Below, piece after piece: positions 1 through 6,974 of a DNA stretch of 15,610 nt. Position 1 is the first letter of the stretch. Each line of letters starts with the position of its first letter. Source of the DNA: Clostridia bacterium (GTDB lineage Bacteria > Bacillota > Clostridia > TANB77 > CAG-508); assembly GCA_900753165.1 (NCBI GenBank), contig CAADYC010000038.1:1-15610 (forward strand), read 5' to 3'. A program made the translations under genes and the position numbers. The notes under the pieces were generated by a model. The model was not told the DNA's origin. It ran no database searches and saw only the letters and a program-made list of their open reading frames with translations.

Positions 1-104
1 ACCTTGGTGTCGCAATCTTCTTATTTTAAATAAATAGTATGAAGATTGCTCCAATTCGCACTCGTTACCACTCGTTTGGTCGCTTACGCGGTATTTCAAA
101 AACA
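1..104. other. GC-richer patch with inverted repeat, possible dispersed repeat or RNA element
   Basis: This stretch stands out from the AT-rich surroundings: positions 50-95 are about 50% G+C, whereas the flanking DNA is far lower. A perfect 9-bp inverted repeat (GCAATCTTC at 12-20, GAAGATTGC at 41-49) encloses a 20-nt AT-rich loop. Next to it are near-repeats CACTCGTTAC and CACTCGTTTG. On the minus strand a reading frame is open from about 110 to the left window edge, but it has no ribosome binding site and an odd composition, so I do not call it a gene. In many Firmicutes dnaX precedes ebfC-recR, but no dnaX tail can be recognised here. The patch could be a dispersed repeat, part of a structured RNA, or the edge of an element outside the window. 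Confidence 0.35.
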
Positions 105-188
105 ATATATTATTAAAATAGAAATGCTAAAAATAACAAAATATAAAAATTAATATATTTATTTAAAAGTAAAAAGGAGGATTTTAAA

Positions 189-533
189 ATGGCAAAAAGA
201 GGTGGATTCCCAGGAGGTATGGGAGGATTTGGCGGAATGAATATGAATAATTTAATGAAACAAGCCAAAAAAATGCAAGAAGAAATGCAAAAATCACAAG
301 AGGAATTGTCTAGTAAAGAATTTGATAGCACAGCTGGTGGAGGAGCAATAAGTGTAAAAGTTACAGGTGAAAAAGTTATAAAAGAAATAAAAATAAAACC
401 TGATGTTGTTGACCCAGATGATGTTGAAATGTTAGAGGATTTAATTTTAACATGTGTTAATGAAGCATTAAGAAAAGTAGATAGTGCTCAAAGCCAAGAG
501 CTTGGAAAGTTTAATATTCCAGGTTTAATGTAG
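189..533 (+). CDS. ebfC: YbaB/EbfC family nucleoid-associated protein
   Basis: A small DNA-binding protein of the YbaB/EbfC family (114 residues; the family is usually about 100-115). Family members form dimers that bind DNA and coat the nucleoid. The N-terminus is Gly/Met-rich (GGFPGGMGGFGGMNMNNL), then a helix with the typical MKQAKKMQEEMQK pattern, then the beta core and a final helix containing the conserved DLI...NEAL segment. It ends in a short glycine-containing tail (NIPGLM). The start is supported by an AAAAAGGAGG site at 171-180, 8 nt before the ATG. It lies directly upstream of recR, the standard bacterial pairing that links it to recombination and replication maintenance. Family assignment is secure. 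The precise role in this organism is inferred. Confidence 0.95.
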   Translation: MAKRGGFPGGMGGFGGMNMNNLMKQAKKMQEEMQKSQEELSSKEFDSTAGGGAISVKVTGEKVIKEIKIKPDVVDPDDVEMLEDLILTCVNEALRKVDSAQSQELGKFNIPGLM

Positions 534-560
534 TAATTTAAGGATAAACAGTATATAATT

Positions 561-598
561 TGGACATGAAATTATGTAAATATTTAAAATCATGTCCA
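561..598 (+). terminator. Inverted repeat between ebfC and recR, weak terminator or leader hairpin
   Basis: A perfect 9-bp stem (TGGACATGA 561-569, TCATGTCCA 590-598) encloses a 20-nt loop and is followed by a short T-rich stretch (TATTTGTTTT). It lies between the ebfC stop and the recR ribosome binding site. A TATAAT at 554-559 sits just upstream but has no convincing -35, so the hairpin may be either a partial terminator of ebfC or a structure in a recR leader. The T tract is interrupted, so termination would be weak. Confidence 0.45.
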
Positions 599-628
599 TA
601 TTTGTTTTATAAGAAGGAGAAAAAAAGG

Positions 629-1228
629 ATGTCATTATATTCACCATCAATTGAAAAATTAATAGAAAGTTTTGAAAAATTACCTAGTATAGGGCATAAG
701 ACAGCAGCTAGACTTGCTTTTTATATATTAAATTGTTCTGAGGAGGAAACAAATGAATTTATTAAATCTATACAAGATGCAAAGCATAATTTAAAATATT
801 GTAGTAAGTGTTTTAATATATCTGATACAGATCCATGTCCTATATGTTCAAGCCCCAAAAGAGACCAATCTTCAATTTGTGTTGTAGAAGATGTTAGAGA
901 TATTGTTGCAATGGAAAAAACACATGAATTTAAAGGAGTGTATCATGTTTTACATGGTTCTATTTCTCCTATGAATGGTGTTGGGCCAGATGATATAAAA
1001 ATTAAAGAGTTACTTTCAAGACTTATGGATGGACAAGTTAAAGAGGTTATACTTGCTACAAATCCTAGGGTTGAAGGAGAAGCAACTGCTATGTATTTAT
1101 CAAAATTAATAAAGCCTTTAGGAGTTAAAGTAACTAGAATAGCTCATGGAATTCCTGTTGGTGGAGATTTAGAGTATACTGATGAAATTACATTAACAAA
1201 AGCTTTGGAAGGAAGAAGAGAAATTTAG
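629..1228 (+). CDS. recR: Recombination mediator protein RecR
   Basis: RecR acts with RecF/RecO to load RecA on gapped DNA. From the ATG at 629 the protein is 199 residues, the normal RecR length. It shows the N-terminal helix-hairpin-helix region (LIESFEKLPSIGHKTAARLA), a four-cysteine zinc motif (C58, C61, C70, C73), and a Toprim domain from about residue 82 with ICVVEDVRDIVAMEK and YHVLHGSISPM. The C-terminus is typical (ATNPRVEGEATAMYL, RIAHGIPVGGDLEYTDE, ending ALEGRREI). The frame is open further upstream to a TTG at 560, but that extension lies in the hairpin at 561-598 and has no ribosome binding site. The ATG at 629 has AAGGAG at 614-619, and its N-terminus aligns with known RecR proteins. 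It follows ebfC, as in most Firmicutes. Confidence 0.97.
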   Translation: MSLYSPSIEKLIESFEKLPSIGHKTAARLAFYILNCSEEETNEFIKSIQDAKHNLKYCSKCFNISDTDPCPICSSPKRDQSSICVVEDVRDIVAMEKTHEFKGVYHVLHGSISPMNGVGPDDIKIKELLSRLMDGQVKEVILATNPRVEGEATAMYLSKLIKPLGVKVTRIAHGIPVGGDLEYTDEITLTKALEGRREI

Positions 1229-1310
1229 AAATAGTGCTTAATAAATGGACTATTGTTTATATTATCACATAATATATAGAAATACATATAATATGCTAGA
1301 GGTGTATTAT

Positions 1311-1484
1311 ATGTGTTTTTCTGATTTTTCTAGTTGTAATTTGATAGGATTAGCAAGTTCTTTAGCAATTGCTGTAGGAGAAGATATTGACGCAGATGAG
1401 CTTGCATTACTTGCGGCTTTTTTTACAGCATTTGCTGATAATCTTGCTATTATTGCGGCTAAAAAATCGTTGGAAGAAAAATAA
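1311..1484 (+). CDS. Small conserved clostridial protein of unknown function
   Basis: A 57-residue protein starting at the ATG at 1311, preceded by AGAGGTG at 1298-1304 (6-nt gap). The frame extends upstream to 1245, but that part is Tyr/Asn-rich and has no ribosome binding site, so the shorter form is preferred. After a short Cys-containing start (MCFSDFSSCNL) it is two probable amphipathic or hydrophobic helices: LIGLASSLAIAVGEDIDADE, then LALLAAFFTAFADNLAIIAA, ending in a charged KKSLEEK tail. The pattern C..I..LAS.LAI.....DADELALLAAFFT...DNLA.IAA matches a family of 50-60 residue proteins common in Clostridia and of unknown function. I believe it is catalogued as DUF6774, but that number is from memory. 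It follows recR by 82 nt and ends just before a terminator hairpin, so it may be read through from recR. Confidence 0.75.
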   Translation: MCFSDFSSCNLIGLASSLAIAVGEDIDADELALLAAFFTAFADNLAIIAAKKSLEEK

Positions 1485-1493
1485 AATATAAAA

Positions 1494-1516
1494 AAGAGAA
1501 GATGTGTTCTTCTCTT
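1494..1516. terminator. Hairpin terminator between convergent genes
   Basis: A perfect 9-bp stem (AAGAGAAGA 1494-1502, TCTTCTCTT 1508-1516) has a 5-nt loop. Read on the minus strand it is followed by a run of T and serves as a good intrinsic terminator for the glycosyltransferase. Read on the plus strand the tail (AAATTAATTTTCT) is poor, so it would stop the small upstream gene less well. Confidence 0.8.
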
Positions 1517-1519
1517 AAA

Positions 1520-2647
1520 TTAATTTTCTAATATAATTTTGCAAATGTTTTCAGTAGAATGTTTTTTTGCTAGTAATGCAGTGTTTTTTTTCATTTTACT
1601 TAATTTTTCAGAATCATCAATAATATTCTTCAAAACTTCACGAGAAGAATCATTTTTTCTAAGCCAAATACCAGTACCTTTACTTTCTAAGAATTCAGCA
1701 TTTTCTTCTTCTTGACCAGGAATAGGGTTAATAATAATCATTGGTAAATTAGAAGCTAAACTTTCAGAAGTTGTTAAACCACCTGGTTTAGAAATTACTA
1801 AATCAGAAATAGACATTAATTCAGGTACTTTATCTGTAAAAGCTAAAACTTTTATAGAGTTTTGTTTATTATTTTCTTCTACAATTTTTTCAAATTCAGT
1901 CTTCATTTTTTCGTTTTTTCCAGCAATAGCGATTACTTGGATGTTATCAAAATTTTTAACTAGATTATTAAAAATTTCGATAGTTCTAGCTTTTCCAAGT
2001 CCATATTCACCACCGCCAAAAAATAAAATATTTTTTTTGTTTTCTTTTAATTTAAAGTCTTCTAAAATTTCTTTTTTGTTATAGTCTTTTAGAAATCTTG
2101 ATGAAATTGGTATTCCTGTTGCAAAAATTTTGGTTGAAGGGATATTTTTTGATATTAAATATTCTTTCATTTTATTGTGTGCAACAAAAAAGTAATCTGT
2201 ATTTTCGTTTTCAACAAGCCATTGATCATGTGGGGAAAAATCAGTCATTATTGTAGCAATTTTTGCTGATATTTTTCCTTTTCTTTTTAAATATGCACAC
2301 ATTTGGCTTCCAAAAGGATGTGTTGAAATTATTAAATCAGGTTGTTTTTCTCTTAAAAGTTTTAAAAGTTTTATTGCTAAAATTTGATTTGATTTGGAAG
2401 AAATATGTGCTAAAGGTCCTTTTTGTGAGTCTGAGTATATTTTTCCCCATGCCCATGGCATTTTTTTTGCCATTTCTCTATATGCTGCTGTTGTGACTAT
2501 TTCAATTGGTTTATTTACATATTTCATACAATCTATAAGTTCTGTTTCACAGTTTTTGTAATTATTATCAATGCATTCTTTTATGGATTTTGCGGCATTT
2601 AAATGGCCTCCTCCATATGATGCATAAAAAATTAAAATTTTTTTCAT
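1520..2647 (-). CDS. MGDG-synthase/UgtP-type glycosyltransferase (GT28 family)
   Basis: A 375-residue GT-B fold glycosyltransferase of the group containing plant MGDG synthase, bacterial processive diacylglycerol glucosyltransferase (UgtP/YpfP) and, more distantly, MurG. The N-terminal lobe has the lipid-acceptor motif ILIFYASYGGGHLNAAKSI at about residues 4-22, and later TDFSPHDQWL. The C-terminal lobe begins near ILFFGGGEYGLGKA and carries the nucleotide-sugar site DLVISKPGGLTTSESLASN followed by PIPGQEEENAEFL, both typical of the family. It has no signal peptide or transmembrane helix, so it probably works on the inner membrane face. It likely transfers a hexose from a UDP-sugar to diacylglycerol, making glycolipid or a lipoteichoic acid anchor. 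Sugar and product cannot be fixed from sequence. It is preceded by AAGGAG 8 nt before the start and a good promoter. It stands alone, divergent from sleB. Confidence 0.88.
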   Translation of the reverse strand: MKKILIFYASYGGGHLNAAKSIKECIDNNYKNCETELIDCMKYVNKPIEIVTTAAYREMAKKMPWAWGKIYSDSQKGPLAHISSKSNQILAIKLLKLLREKQPDLIISTHPFGSQMCAYLKRKGKISAKIATIMTDFSPHDQWLVENENTDYFFVAHNKMKEYLISKNIPSTKIFATGIPISSRFLKDYNKKEILEDFKLKENKKNILFFGGGEYGLGKARTIEIFNNLVKNFDNIQVIAIAGKNEKMKTEFEKIVEENNKQNSIKVLAFTDKVPELMSISDLVISKPGGLTTSESLASNLPMIIINPIPGQEEENAEFLESKGTGIWLRKNDSSREVLKNIIDDSEKLSKMKKNTALLAKKHSTENICKIILEN

Positions 2648-2675
2648 AGTGTTCTCCTTATTTTTATATATATCA

Positions 2676-2705
2676 ATTTTAGCATAAAGTGTTTTTGATT
2701 GGCAA
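2676..2705 (-). promoter_or_regulatory. Sigma-A type promoter for the glycosyltransferase
   Basis: On the minus strand, TTGCCA (2700-2705) is followed after 18 nt by TAAAAT (2676-2681), with an extended TG one base before the -10. It lies about 30 nt upstream of the start codon. Confidence 0.65.
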
Positions 2706-2759
2706 TGTTTTTTATAAATTTTAGAGTTATTTATAATTGGTCTAGTTATGATTTATAAT

Positions 2760-2787
2760 TTAAAAAGGTTATATATAACCTTTTTAA
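2760..2787. repeat. 28-bp perfect palindrome in the divergent intergenic region
   Basis: TTAAAAAGGTT at 2760-2770 and AACCTTTTTAA at 2777-2787 flank an ATATAT core, giving a perfect two-fold palindrome centred between 2773 and 2774. It lies between the divergent glycosyltransferase and sleB genes, upstream of both likely promoters, so there is no transcript that obviously needs a terminator there. It could be an operator, or a terminator blocking antisense transcription. Confidence 0.55.
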
Positions 2788-2884
2788 GTTAAAATGTATA
2801 ATATGTAAATTGTAACAAAAATTTGTATAATATAAAAAAATTTGTAAAAAATATAAATGAAAATTTTATAAAAAAGGTGATAGT

Positions 2885-3358
2885 GTGAAAAAATATTTAA
2901 AGATAATTTTAGCAATATTTTTATTGATAGTATCCACAATTTACATATTTATTGTGGATAAAGGAGATATAAACAATGTTTCATTGGCAAAAACAACAAG
3001 TACATCAGATGTTCAGTTAATGGCAAGAGCTATAAATGGTGAAGCAAGAGGAGAACCATATGAAGGACAAGTTGCAGTTGGTGCTGTTATTTTAAATAGA
3101 GTTAAAGATTCAAGATTTCCTAATAGTATATCAGGTGTAATTTATCAGCCAGGAGCTTTTACAGCTGTATCAGATGGACAAATAAATGCATCTATAAGTG
3201 AGGGTTCAACAGTTTACAAAGCTGCTCAAGATGCTATGAATGGTTGGGATCCAACTGGTGGATGTGTATATTATTTTAATCCATCTACTGCTACAAATAA
3301 ATGGATTTGGTCTAGACCATTGATTAAGACTATTGGAAAGCATAGATTTTGTAAATAG
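2885..3358 (+). CDS. sleB: SleB/CwlJ-family spore cortex-lytic hydrolase (minimal form)
   Basis: A 157-residue cell wall hydrolase of the Hydrolase_2 (SleB/CwlJ) family, which lyses spore cortex peptidoglycan at germination by cleaving next to muramic-delta-lactam. Residues 4-24 are a hydrophobic signal or anchor segment. The catalytic domain starts near residue 42 with LMARAINGEARGEPYEGQ; Glu53 is the likely catalytic acid. It continues with VAVGAVILNRVKDSRFP, and ends with the typical GGCVYYFNPSTATNKWIW and IGKHRF motifs. Bacillus SleB carries an extra N-terminal peptidoglycan-binding domain, which is absent here, so this is close to CwlJ in size but exported like SleB. The start is GTG at 2885 with AGGTGA just 4 nt before it. 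The next gene is ypeB, the known partner of SleB, so the two are very probably co-transcribed and expressed in the forespore. No clear sigma-G promoter could be read. Confidence 0.93.
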   Translation: MKKYLKIILAIFLLIVSTIYIFIVDKGDINNVSLAKTTSTSDVQLMARAINGEARGEPYEGQVAVGAVILNRVKDSRFPNSISGVIYQPGAFTAVSDGQINASISEGSTVYKAAQDAMNGWDPTGGCVYYFNPSTATNKWIWSRPLIKTIGKHRFCK

Positions 3359-3395
3359 AAATTTGAGCTAGGATAAAATTAGAAAGGATGATTTT

Positions 3396-4769
3396 ATGAG
3401 AAAAATGGAAATGAAAAAAATGCAGATAAATAAGGCATATATTATAATTGCGATTATAGTATTTATTTTAGTTATAGGGGGATTGATTTCTGTAATTGTA
3501 AATAATAAAAATGAAACAAAAACGGCATCACAAAATACTTATAATATGGCATTTTATGAGGTTGTTGATTATGTTCAAAATGTTGAAACTTATTTGGCTA
3601 AATCGTTAATTTCAAGTACGCCAGAACATGGTGCTGAAACCTTAACAAATGTGTGGAGAGAGGCAAATTTAGCACAAGCATATTTGTCACAATTACCAAT
3701 TGAAAGTCAAGAGTTAGCTAATACAGAAAAGTTTTTAAATCAAGTTAGTGATTATAGTTATTCATTATCAAGAAAAAATATTTATAATGAAAGCTTATCA
3801 GATGATGATTTGAAAAACTTAAAAGAGTTGCATAATTATAGTGTTGAATTGGAAAATACCTTAAATCAATTATCAGATGATATAAATTCTGGTAGAATAA
3901 AGTGGGATGAACTTACAAATAAAGGAACTACAGCATTTGCACAGCAAGTAAGTACAAGTTCAATGGATGGATTTAGTAATTTGGAAGAGAATTTTCATCA
4001 ATATTCTGGTTTAATATATGATGGAGCTTTTTCTGAACATCTTACAAATGGTGAGAAAAAAGGATTGACAGGTGATGATATTGATGAAGATACCGCAAAA
4101 CAAAAAGCTATTGATTTTATAGGAAAAGATAATGTTCAAAATGTTGAAAATTTAGGATTTTCAGAAAATGCAACAATACCTGAATATAATTTTTCAGTAA
4201 AAACTAATTCAGAAGATAGTATTAGTATTTCGATTTCTAAAAAGGGTGGACATATTGTTTATATGAACTCTAATAGAGAAGTTAATGCTGAAAGTATTTC
4301 ACAAGAAGAAGCAAATGTTAAGGGAAAAGAGTTTTTGAATAATCATGGTATTATGAATATGAAAGAAACTTATTATTTAAAACAAGATGGAATTGTTACT
4401 ATTAATTATGCATATGTTCAAAATGATGTTGTTGTTTATTCAGATTTAATTAAGGTTAAGGTTGCTTTAGATAATGGTGAAGTTTTAGGTATTGAAACAA
4501 CAGGATATTTAAATAATCATACACAAAGAGATACTTCAAAAATTAAAATTAGTAAAGAATCTGCCAAAAAGACTTTGAATAAGGATTTACAAATTTCTTC
4601 AGAAGGATTGGCTATTATTCCAACAGAATTTCAAACTGAGATTTTGTGTTATGAATTTAAAGGAAAAGTTGACGATAAAGAATTTTTGGTGTATATAAAC
4701 GCTGAAAATGGTAGAGAAGAAGATATATTAATTATTACAAATACTCCAAATGGAACTTTGACAATGTAA
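3396..4769 (+). CDS. ypeB: Germination protein YpeB
   Basis: A 457-residue protein matching YpeB, which is needed to localise and stabilise SleB in dormant spores. There is a single N-terminal membrane helix (residues about 12-31, AYIIIAIIVFILVIGGLISV), then the helical YpeB domain (FYEVVDYVQNVETYLAKSL, WREANLAQAYLSQLP). The C-terminal half carries PepSY-like repeats, recognisable at EDTAKQKAIDFIGKDNV, SQEEANVKGKEFLNNHGI and SKESAKKTLNKDL; PepSY domains are proposed to inhibit hydrolases. A ribosome binding site AAAGGATG at 3383-3390 supports the ATG at 3396. An internal in-frame ATG follows within four codons and cannot be excluded as start. The gene lies 37 nt behind sleB, the conserved order in spore formers, and ends in a strong terminator that overlaps its stop codon. 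Confidence 0.95.
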   Translation: MRKMEMKKMQINKAYIIIAIIVFILVIGGLISVIVNNKNETKTASQNTYNMAFYEVVDYVQNVETYLAKSLISSTPEHGAETLTNVWREANLAQAYLSQLPIESQELANTEKFLNQVSDYSYSLSRKNIYNESLSDDDLKNLKELHNYSVELENTLNQLSDDINSGRIKWDELTNKGTTAFAQQVSTSSMDGFSNLEENFHQYSGLIYDGAFSEHLTNGEKKGLTGDDIDEDTAKQKAIDFIGKDNVQNVENLGFSENATIPEYNFSVKTNSEDSISISISKKGGHIVYMNSNREVNAESISQEEANVKGKEFLNNHGIMNMKETYYLKQDGIVTINYAYVQNDVVVYSDLIKVKVALDNGEVLGIETTGYLNNHTQRDTSKIKISKESAKKTLNKDLQISSEGLAIIPTEFQTEILCYEFKGKVDDKEFLVYINAENGREEDILIITNTPNGTLTM

Positions 4770-4803
4770 AAAAACGATATTGGTTTTCCAATATCGTTTT
4801 TTT
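4768..4803. terminator. Bidirectional intrinsic terminator, ypeB / VanW
   Basis: A perfect 16-bp stem (4768-4783 with 4788-4803) has a TTTT loop; the core is ACGATATTGG / CCAATATCGT, with A and T runs at the base giving a T tract on both strands. It overlaps the stop codons of both convergent genes (TAA at 4767-4769 on plus, TTA at 4803-4805 on minus), so one hairpin ends both transcripts. Confidence 0.93.
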
Positions 4804-6482
4804 TAGTGTCTTTTATAAGTATCTTTTGAAAGTAATGTAGTACTTACAACATTACCATTTTTCTTTAAAATTTTATAAGCTTCTGAATAGATAGCAGTAG
4901 CAGTTGTGCCAGTAGTTCTAGAAGTTATTTGAACATCATAATCATTATCAGATTTTAATCCCCAAATTTTAAAATTAGCAATTCCTCCAGAAACTGAACA
5001 AGTAATTTTTATAGGATAATCTCTATTATTTTTAAATTTAAAATCAATGGCACCATATACAACAGTTGCATCTCTACTAGGACCTGCATAAGAAGGTACA
5101 AATTGATGATTACTTCTTTCTACAATATCTAAGTTTGCATATACTACAGCATTATATAATGTTGTAGTTATTTGACAAATTCCTCCACCAATTCCATCTT
5201 CTACTCTGCCAGAAACATATATTGGAGCTTCTTTGTAGCCTGCTTGAATTGTTCTTTCTCCAACAACTTTATTATATGAGAATGTTTCACCAGGCATTAA
5301 AACAGTACCATTAATTTTATTTGATGCTAAAATTAAATTTGTTGTACGATTTTTATTACTTGCAGAATATTTTGTTGAAAATTCTGATAATAAATCAGGA
5401 AAAGCTTCTGTACCAATCATATTTGTAGTTACACTTGGGTATAATATTTTTAAAGGGATTATATATTCATCTTTATCTTCTTGCAATAAATTTTTTGCTT
5501 CATCTAATGAAATTTTAAAATCCATTCCATTTTCACTTGGGTGTACAACATATGGATTTTGTGTAAAATAAGCATTTACAGGTTCTTTGTGTATTTCATT
5601 ATAAATAGCATCTAAATCTATTTGGTCTGGTGAAGCATCAGTTGTAATTAATTCTAATGGATTATTAAGTACATTTAAGTTTTTTATTTGTTGTTCTATG
5701 TAATTTGCTGATTTATCAACATTAACAACTTTGCCAGATTTACCTTTTGTTATTATTAGATTATTTCCATCTATGTAACAGCTACTTTCTATCATTTTAT
5801 CAGGTAATTTTGTTGAAATATCTTCTAAGTCATGTTTTAGTTGTTTTTCATCAATTGTAAAGTCAATATCAATGTTCGTTTTAGAAAAGTATGTTTTTAA
5901 AATAGTTAAATTTCTTTCAAAAATATTTCCGCTTTTTCCTATATTATAAGCATTATCAATAGTTTTATCTAAATTAAAGTATATAGATAATTGCAAAGCA
6001 GAAAGAGATGTTTCAAAGTCATTGTGTTTTAATTGTATCTCTTCTGGAATTGAGGAGTTTATATAATTTGCAACTTTTTGTCTGGCATCTTTTGGACTTA
6101 AATCCGAAACATCAATGTTTTTGATAGAAATGCCTTTTGCTATTGTAGTGTTTTTAAGATTTATCATTGAAAATGTAAAAAAAGTTAGCAATAAAAGTAA
6201 AATAATGCTTATAATAAGTGTAATAATAATTGTTAATGAATGAGAGTTATTTTTTTTTGTTATTGATGATTCATCAAGTGGTTTAAATTCTTTTTTGGGT
6301 TCAGAATTTTCAACTGTATTATCATTTTGCTTTTTTTCATCTTTTGTTTTAAAATTTTCTGATTCAATTTTTATATTATTAGATTCATTATTTTCTATAA
6401 TTTCATTTTCGTCTTTTTCTAGTATAATTTGGTTCTGATTTTTGTTATTTGTAATAATATTGTCGTTTTCTTTTACTTCCAT
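4803..6482 (-). CDS. Membrane-anchored VanW family protein with peptidoglycan-binding-like domain
   Basis: A 559-residue wall-associated protein. The first ~80 residues are a cytoplasmic, Asn/Glu/Lys-rich low-complexity region. A single transmembrane helix follows at about 83-106 (LTIIITLIISIILLLLLTFF), so the rest is extracellular. Residues about 115-360 resemble the PG_binding_4-type repeats often placed before VanW (for example GISIKNIDVSDLSPKDARQKV). The VanW domain is at about 375-500: NGTVLMPGETFSYNKVVGER, then DGIGGGICQITTTLYNAV and HQFVPSYAGPSRDATV, all hallmark motifs. VanW proteins occur widely in Clostridia; the name comes from a vanB cluster but their biochemical function is not established. 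The start is supported by AAGGAG at 6491-6496. A possible promoter (TTGACT 6525-6530, TATAAT 6505-6510 on minus) has a short 14-nt spacer. No other van resistance gene is nearby. Confidence 0.92.
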   Translation of the reverse strand: MEVKENDNIITNNKNQNQIILEKDENEIIENNESNNIKIESENFKTKDEKKQNDNTVENSEPKKEFKPLDESSITKKNNSHSLTIIITLIISIILLLLLTFFTFSMINLKNTTIAKGISIKNIDVSDLSPKDARQKVANYINSSIPEEIQLKHNDFETSLSALQLSIYFNLDKTIDNAYNIGKSGNIFERNLTILKTYFSKTNIDIDFTIDEKQLKHDLEDISTKLPDKMIESSCYIDGNNLIITKGKSGKVVNVDKSANYIEQQIKNLNVLNNPLELITTDASPDQIDLDAIYNEIHKEPVNAYFTQNPYVVHPSENGMDFKISLDEAKNLLQEDKDEYIIPLKILYPSVTTNMIGTEAFPDLLSEFSTKYSASNKNRTTNLILASNKINGTVLMPGETFSYNKVVGERTIQAGYKEAPIYVSGRVEDGIGGGICQITTTLYNAVVYANLDIVERSNHQFVPSYAGPSRDATVVYGAIDFKFKNNRDYPIKITCSVSGGIANFKIWGLKSDNDYDVQITSRTTGTTATAIYSEAYKILKKNGNVVSTTLLSKDTYKRH

Positions 6483-6604
6483 ATATTTCTCCTTTAAATT
6501 GTCTATTATAGTATATCATGAGAAAGTCAAATTTACTACTATAAAATTTAAAAAATATCAAAATTTTACTAATATATTTTTATTTTTTTTGTAAATAATA
6601 ATAT

Positions 6605-6630
6605 TGATAAAACTTAATTTGGTTTTATCA
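6605..6630 (+). promoter_or_regulatory. Leader hairpin directly before the sspF-like ribosome binding site
   Basis: A perfect 9-bp inverted repeat (TGATAAAAC 6605-6613, GTTTTATCA 6622-6630) with an 8-nt loop ends 3 nt before the AGGAGG of the small spore protein gene. If transcribed it would fold next to the ribosome binding site without covering it; a role in mRNA stability or as an operator is possible. Confidence 0.4.
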
Positions 6631-6644
6631 GTAAGGAGGATGTT

Positions 6645-6824
6645 ATGTCTAGAAATAGTAAACTAATATCTGAAAATTTAAGAGAAGAAATTGCTAAAGA
6701 ATTAGGTGTTTATGAACAAGTTAAACAAGATGGTGGAAGTTGGGCTGGAGTTTCTTCTAGAGACTGTGGAAATATAGTTACTAAAGCTATAGAAATAGCA
6801 AATCGTTCAGTAGAAAACAAATAG
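6645..6824 (+). CDS. sspF: SspF-like small acid-soluble spore protein (alpha/beta family)
   Basis: A 59-residue protein. It begins MSRNSKLISENLREEIAKEL and continues with GVYEQVKQDGGSW, SSRDCGNIVTKAIEIA and NRSVENK. The pattern MSR....MSE.LK.E(I/L)AKELG.Y..V...G.W....RD.GN.V.KAIEIA matches B. subtilis SspF, a minor alpha/beta-type SASP of about 61 residues. Such proteins coat spore DNA and protect it from UV and heat. The EEIAKE stretch is where the germination protease GPR would be expected to cut alpha/beta SASPs. The start is well supported: AAGGAGG at 6633-6639, 5 nt before ATG 6645. It is monocistronic, upstream of its own terminator and between the VanW gene and murF. Expression is expected in the forespore (sigma-G/F), but I could not read a convincing promoter. 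It carries one cysteine in the second conserved block. Confidence 0.88.
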   Translation: MSRNSKLISENLREEIAKELGVYEQVKQDGGSWAGVSSRDCGNIVTKAIEIANRSVENK

Positions 6825-6854
6825 TTAATTATTATGTGACATAGAGTATGTTAA

Positions 6855-6878
6855 AAAGGTCAGAAAATACTGGCCTTT
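6855..6878 (+). terminator. Probable terminator of the sspF-like gene
   Basis: A 9-bp stem with one G-U pair (AAAGGTCAG 6855-6863, CTGGCCTTT 6870-6878) has a 6-nt loop. It is followed by TTTAATTATGT rather than a clean T run, so efficiency may be moderate. It separates the spore gene from the murF promoter. Confidence 0.6.
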
Positions 6879-6919
6879 AATTATGTATATAAAAATAAAA
6901 AAATTAATAAATAAAACAA

Positions 6920-6948
6920 TTGCAAAAAATATAAAAAAAGCATATAAT
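6920..6948 (+). promoter_or_regulatory. Sigma-A promoter of murF-ddl
   Basis: TTGCAA at 6920-6925 and TATAAT at 6943-6948 are separated by 17 nt, giving a near-consensus vegetative promoter. The expected transcript start is near 6955, about 20 nt before the murF ATG, which leaves just enough leader for the GAGGTGA ribosome binding site. Confidence 0.8.
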
Positions 6949-6974
6949 CTAACAAGAAAAAATGAGGTGATTAT

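Noticed and set aside
1..110. Minus-strand partial gene off the left edge
   Set aside because: The frame is open, but there is no ribosome binding site, the composition is odd, and the DNA contains a hairpin and near-repeats; a repeat or RNA is at least as likely.
560..628. N-terminal extension of recR from a TTG at 560
   Set aside because: It runs through the inverted repeat 561-598, has no ribosome binding site and adds 23 residues that known RecR proteins lack; ATG 629 has a good site.
1245..1310. Longer start for the small protein after recR
   Set aside because: The extra 22 residues are Tyr/Asn-rich and unsupported by a ribosome binding site; the ATG at 1311 has AGAGGTG.
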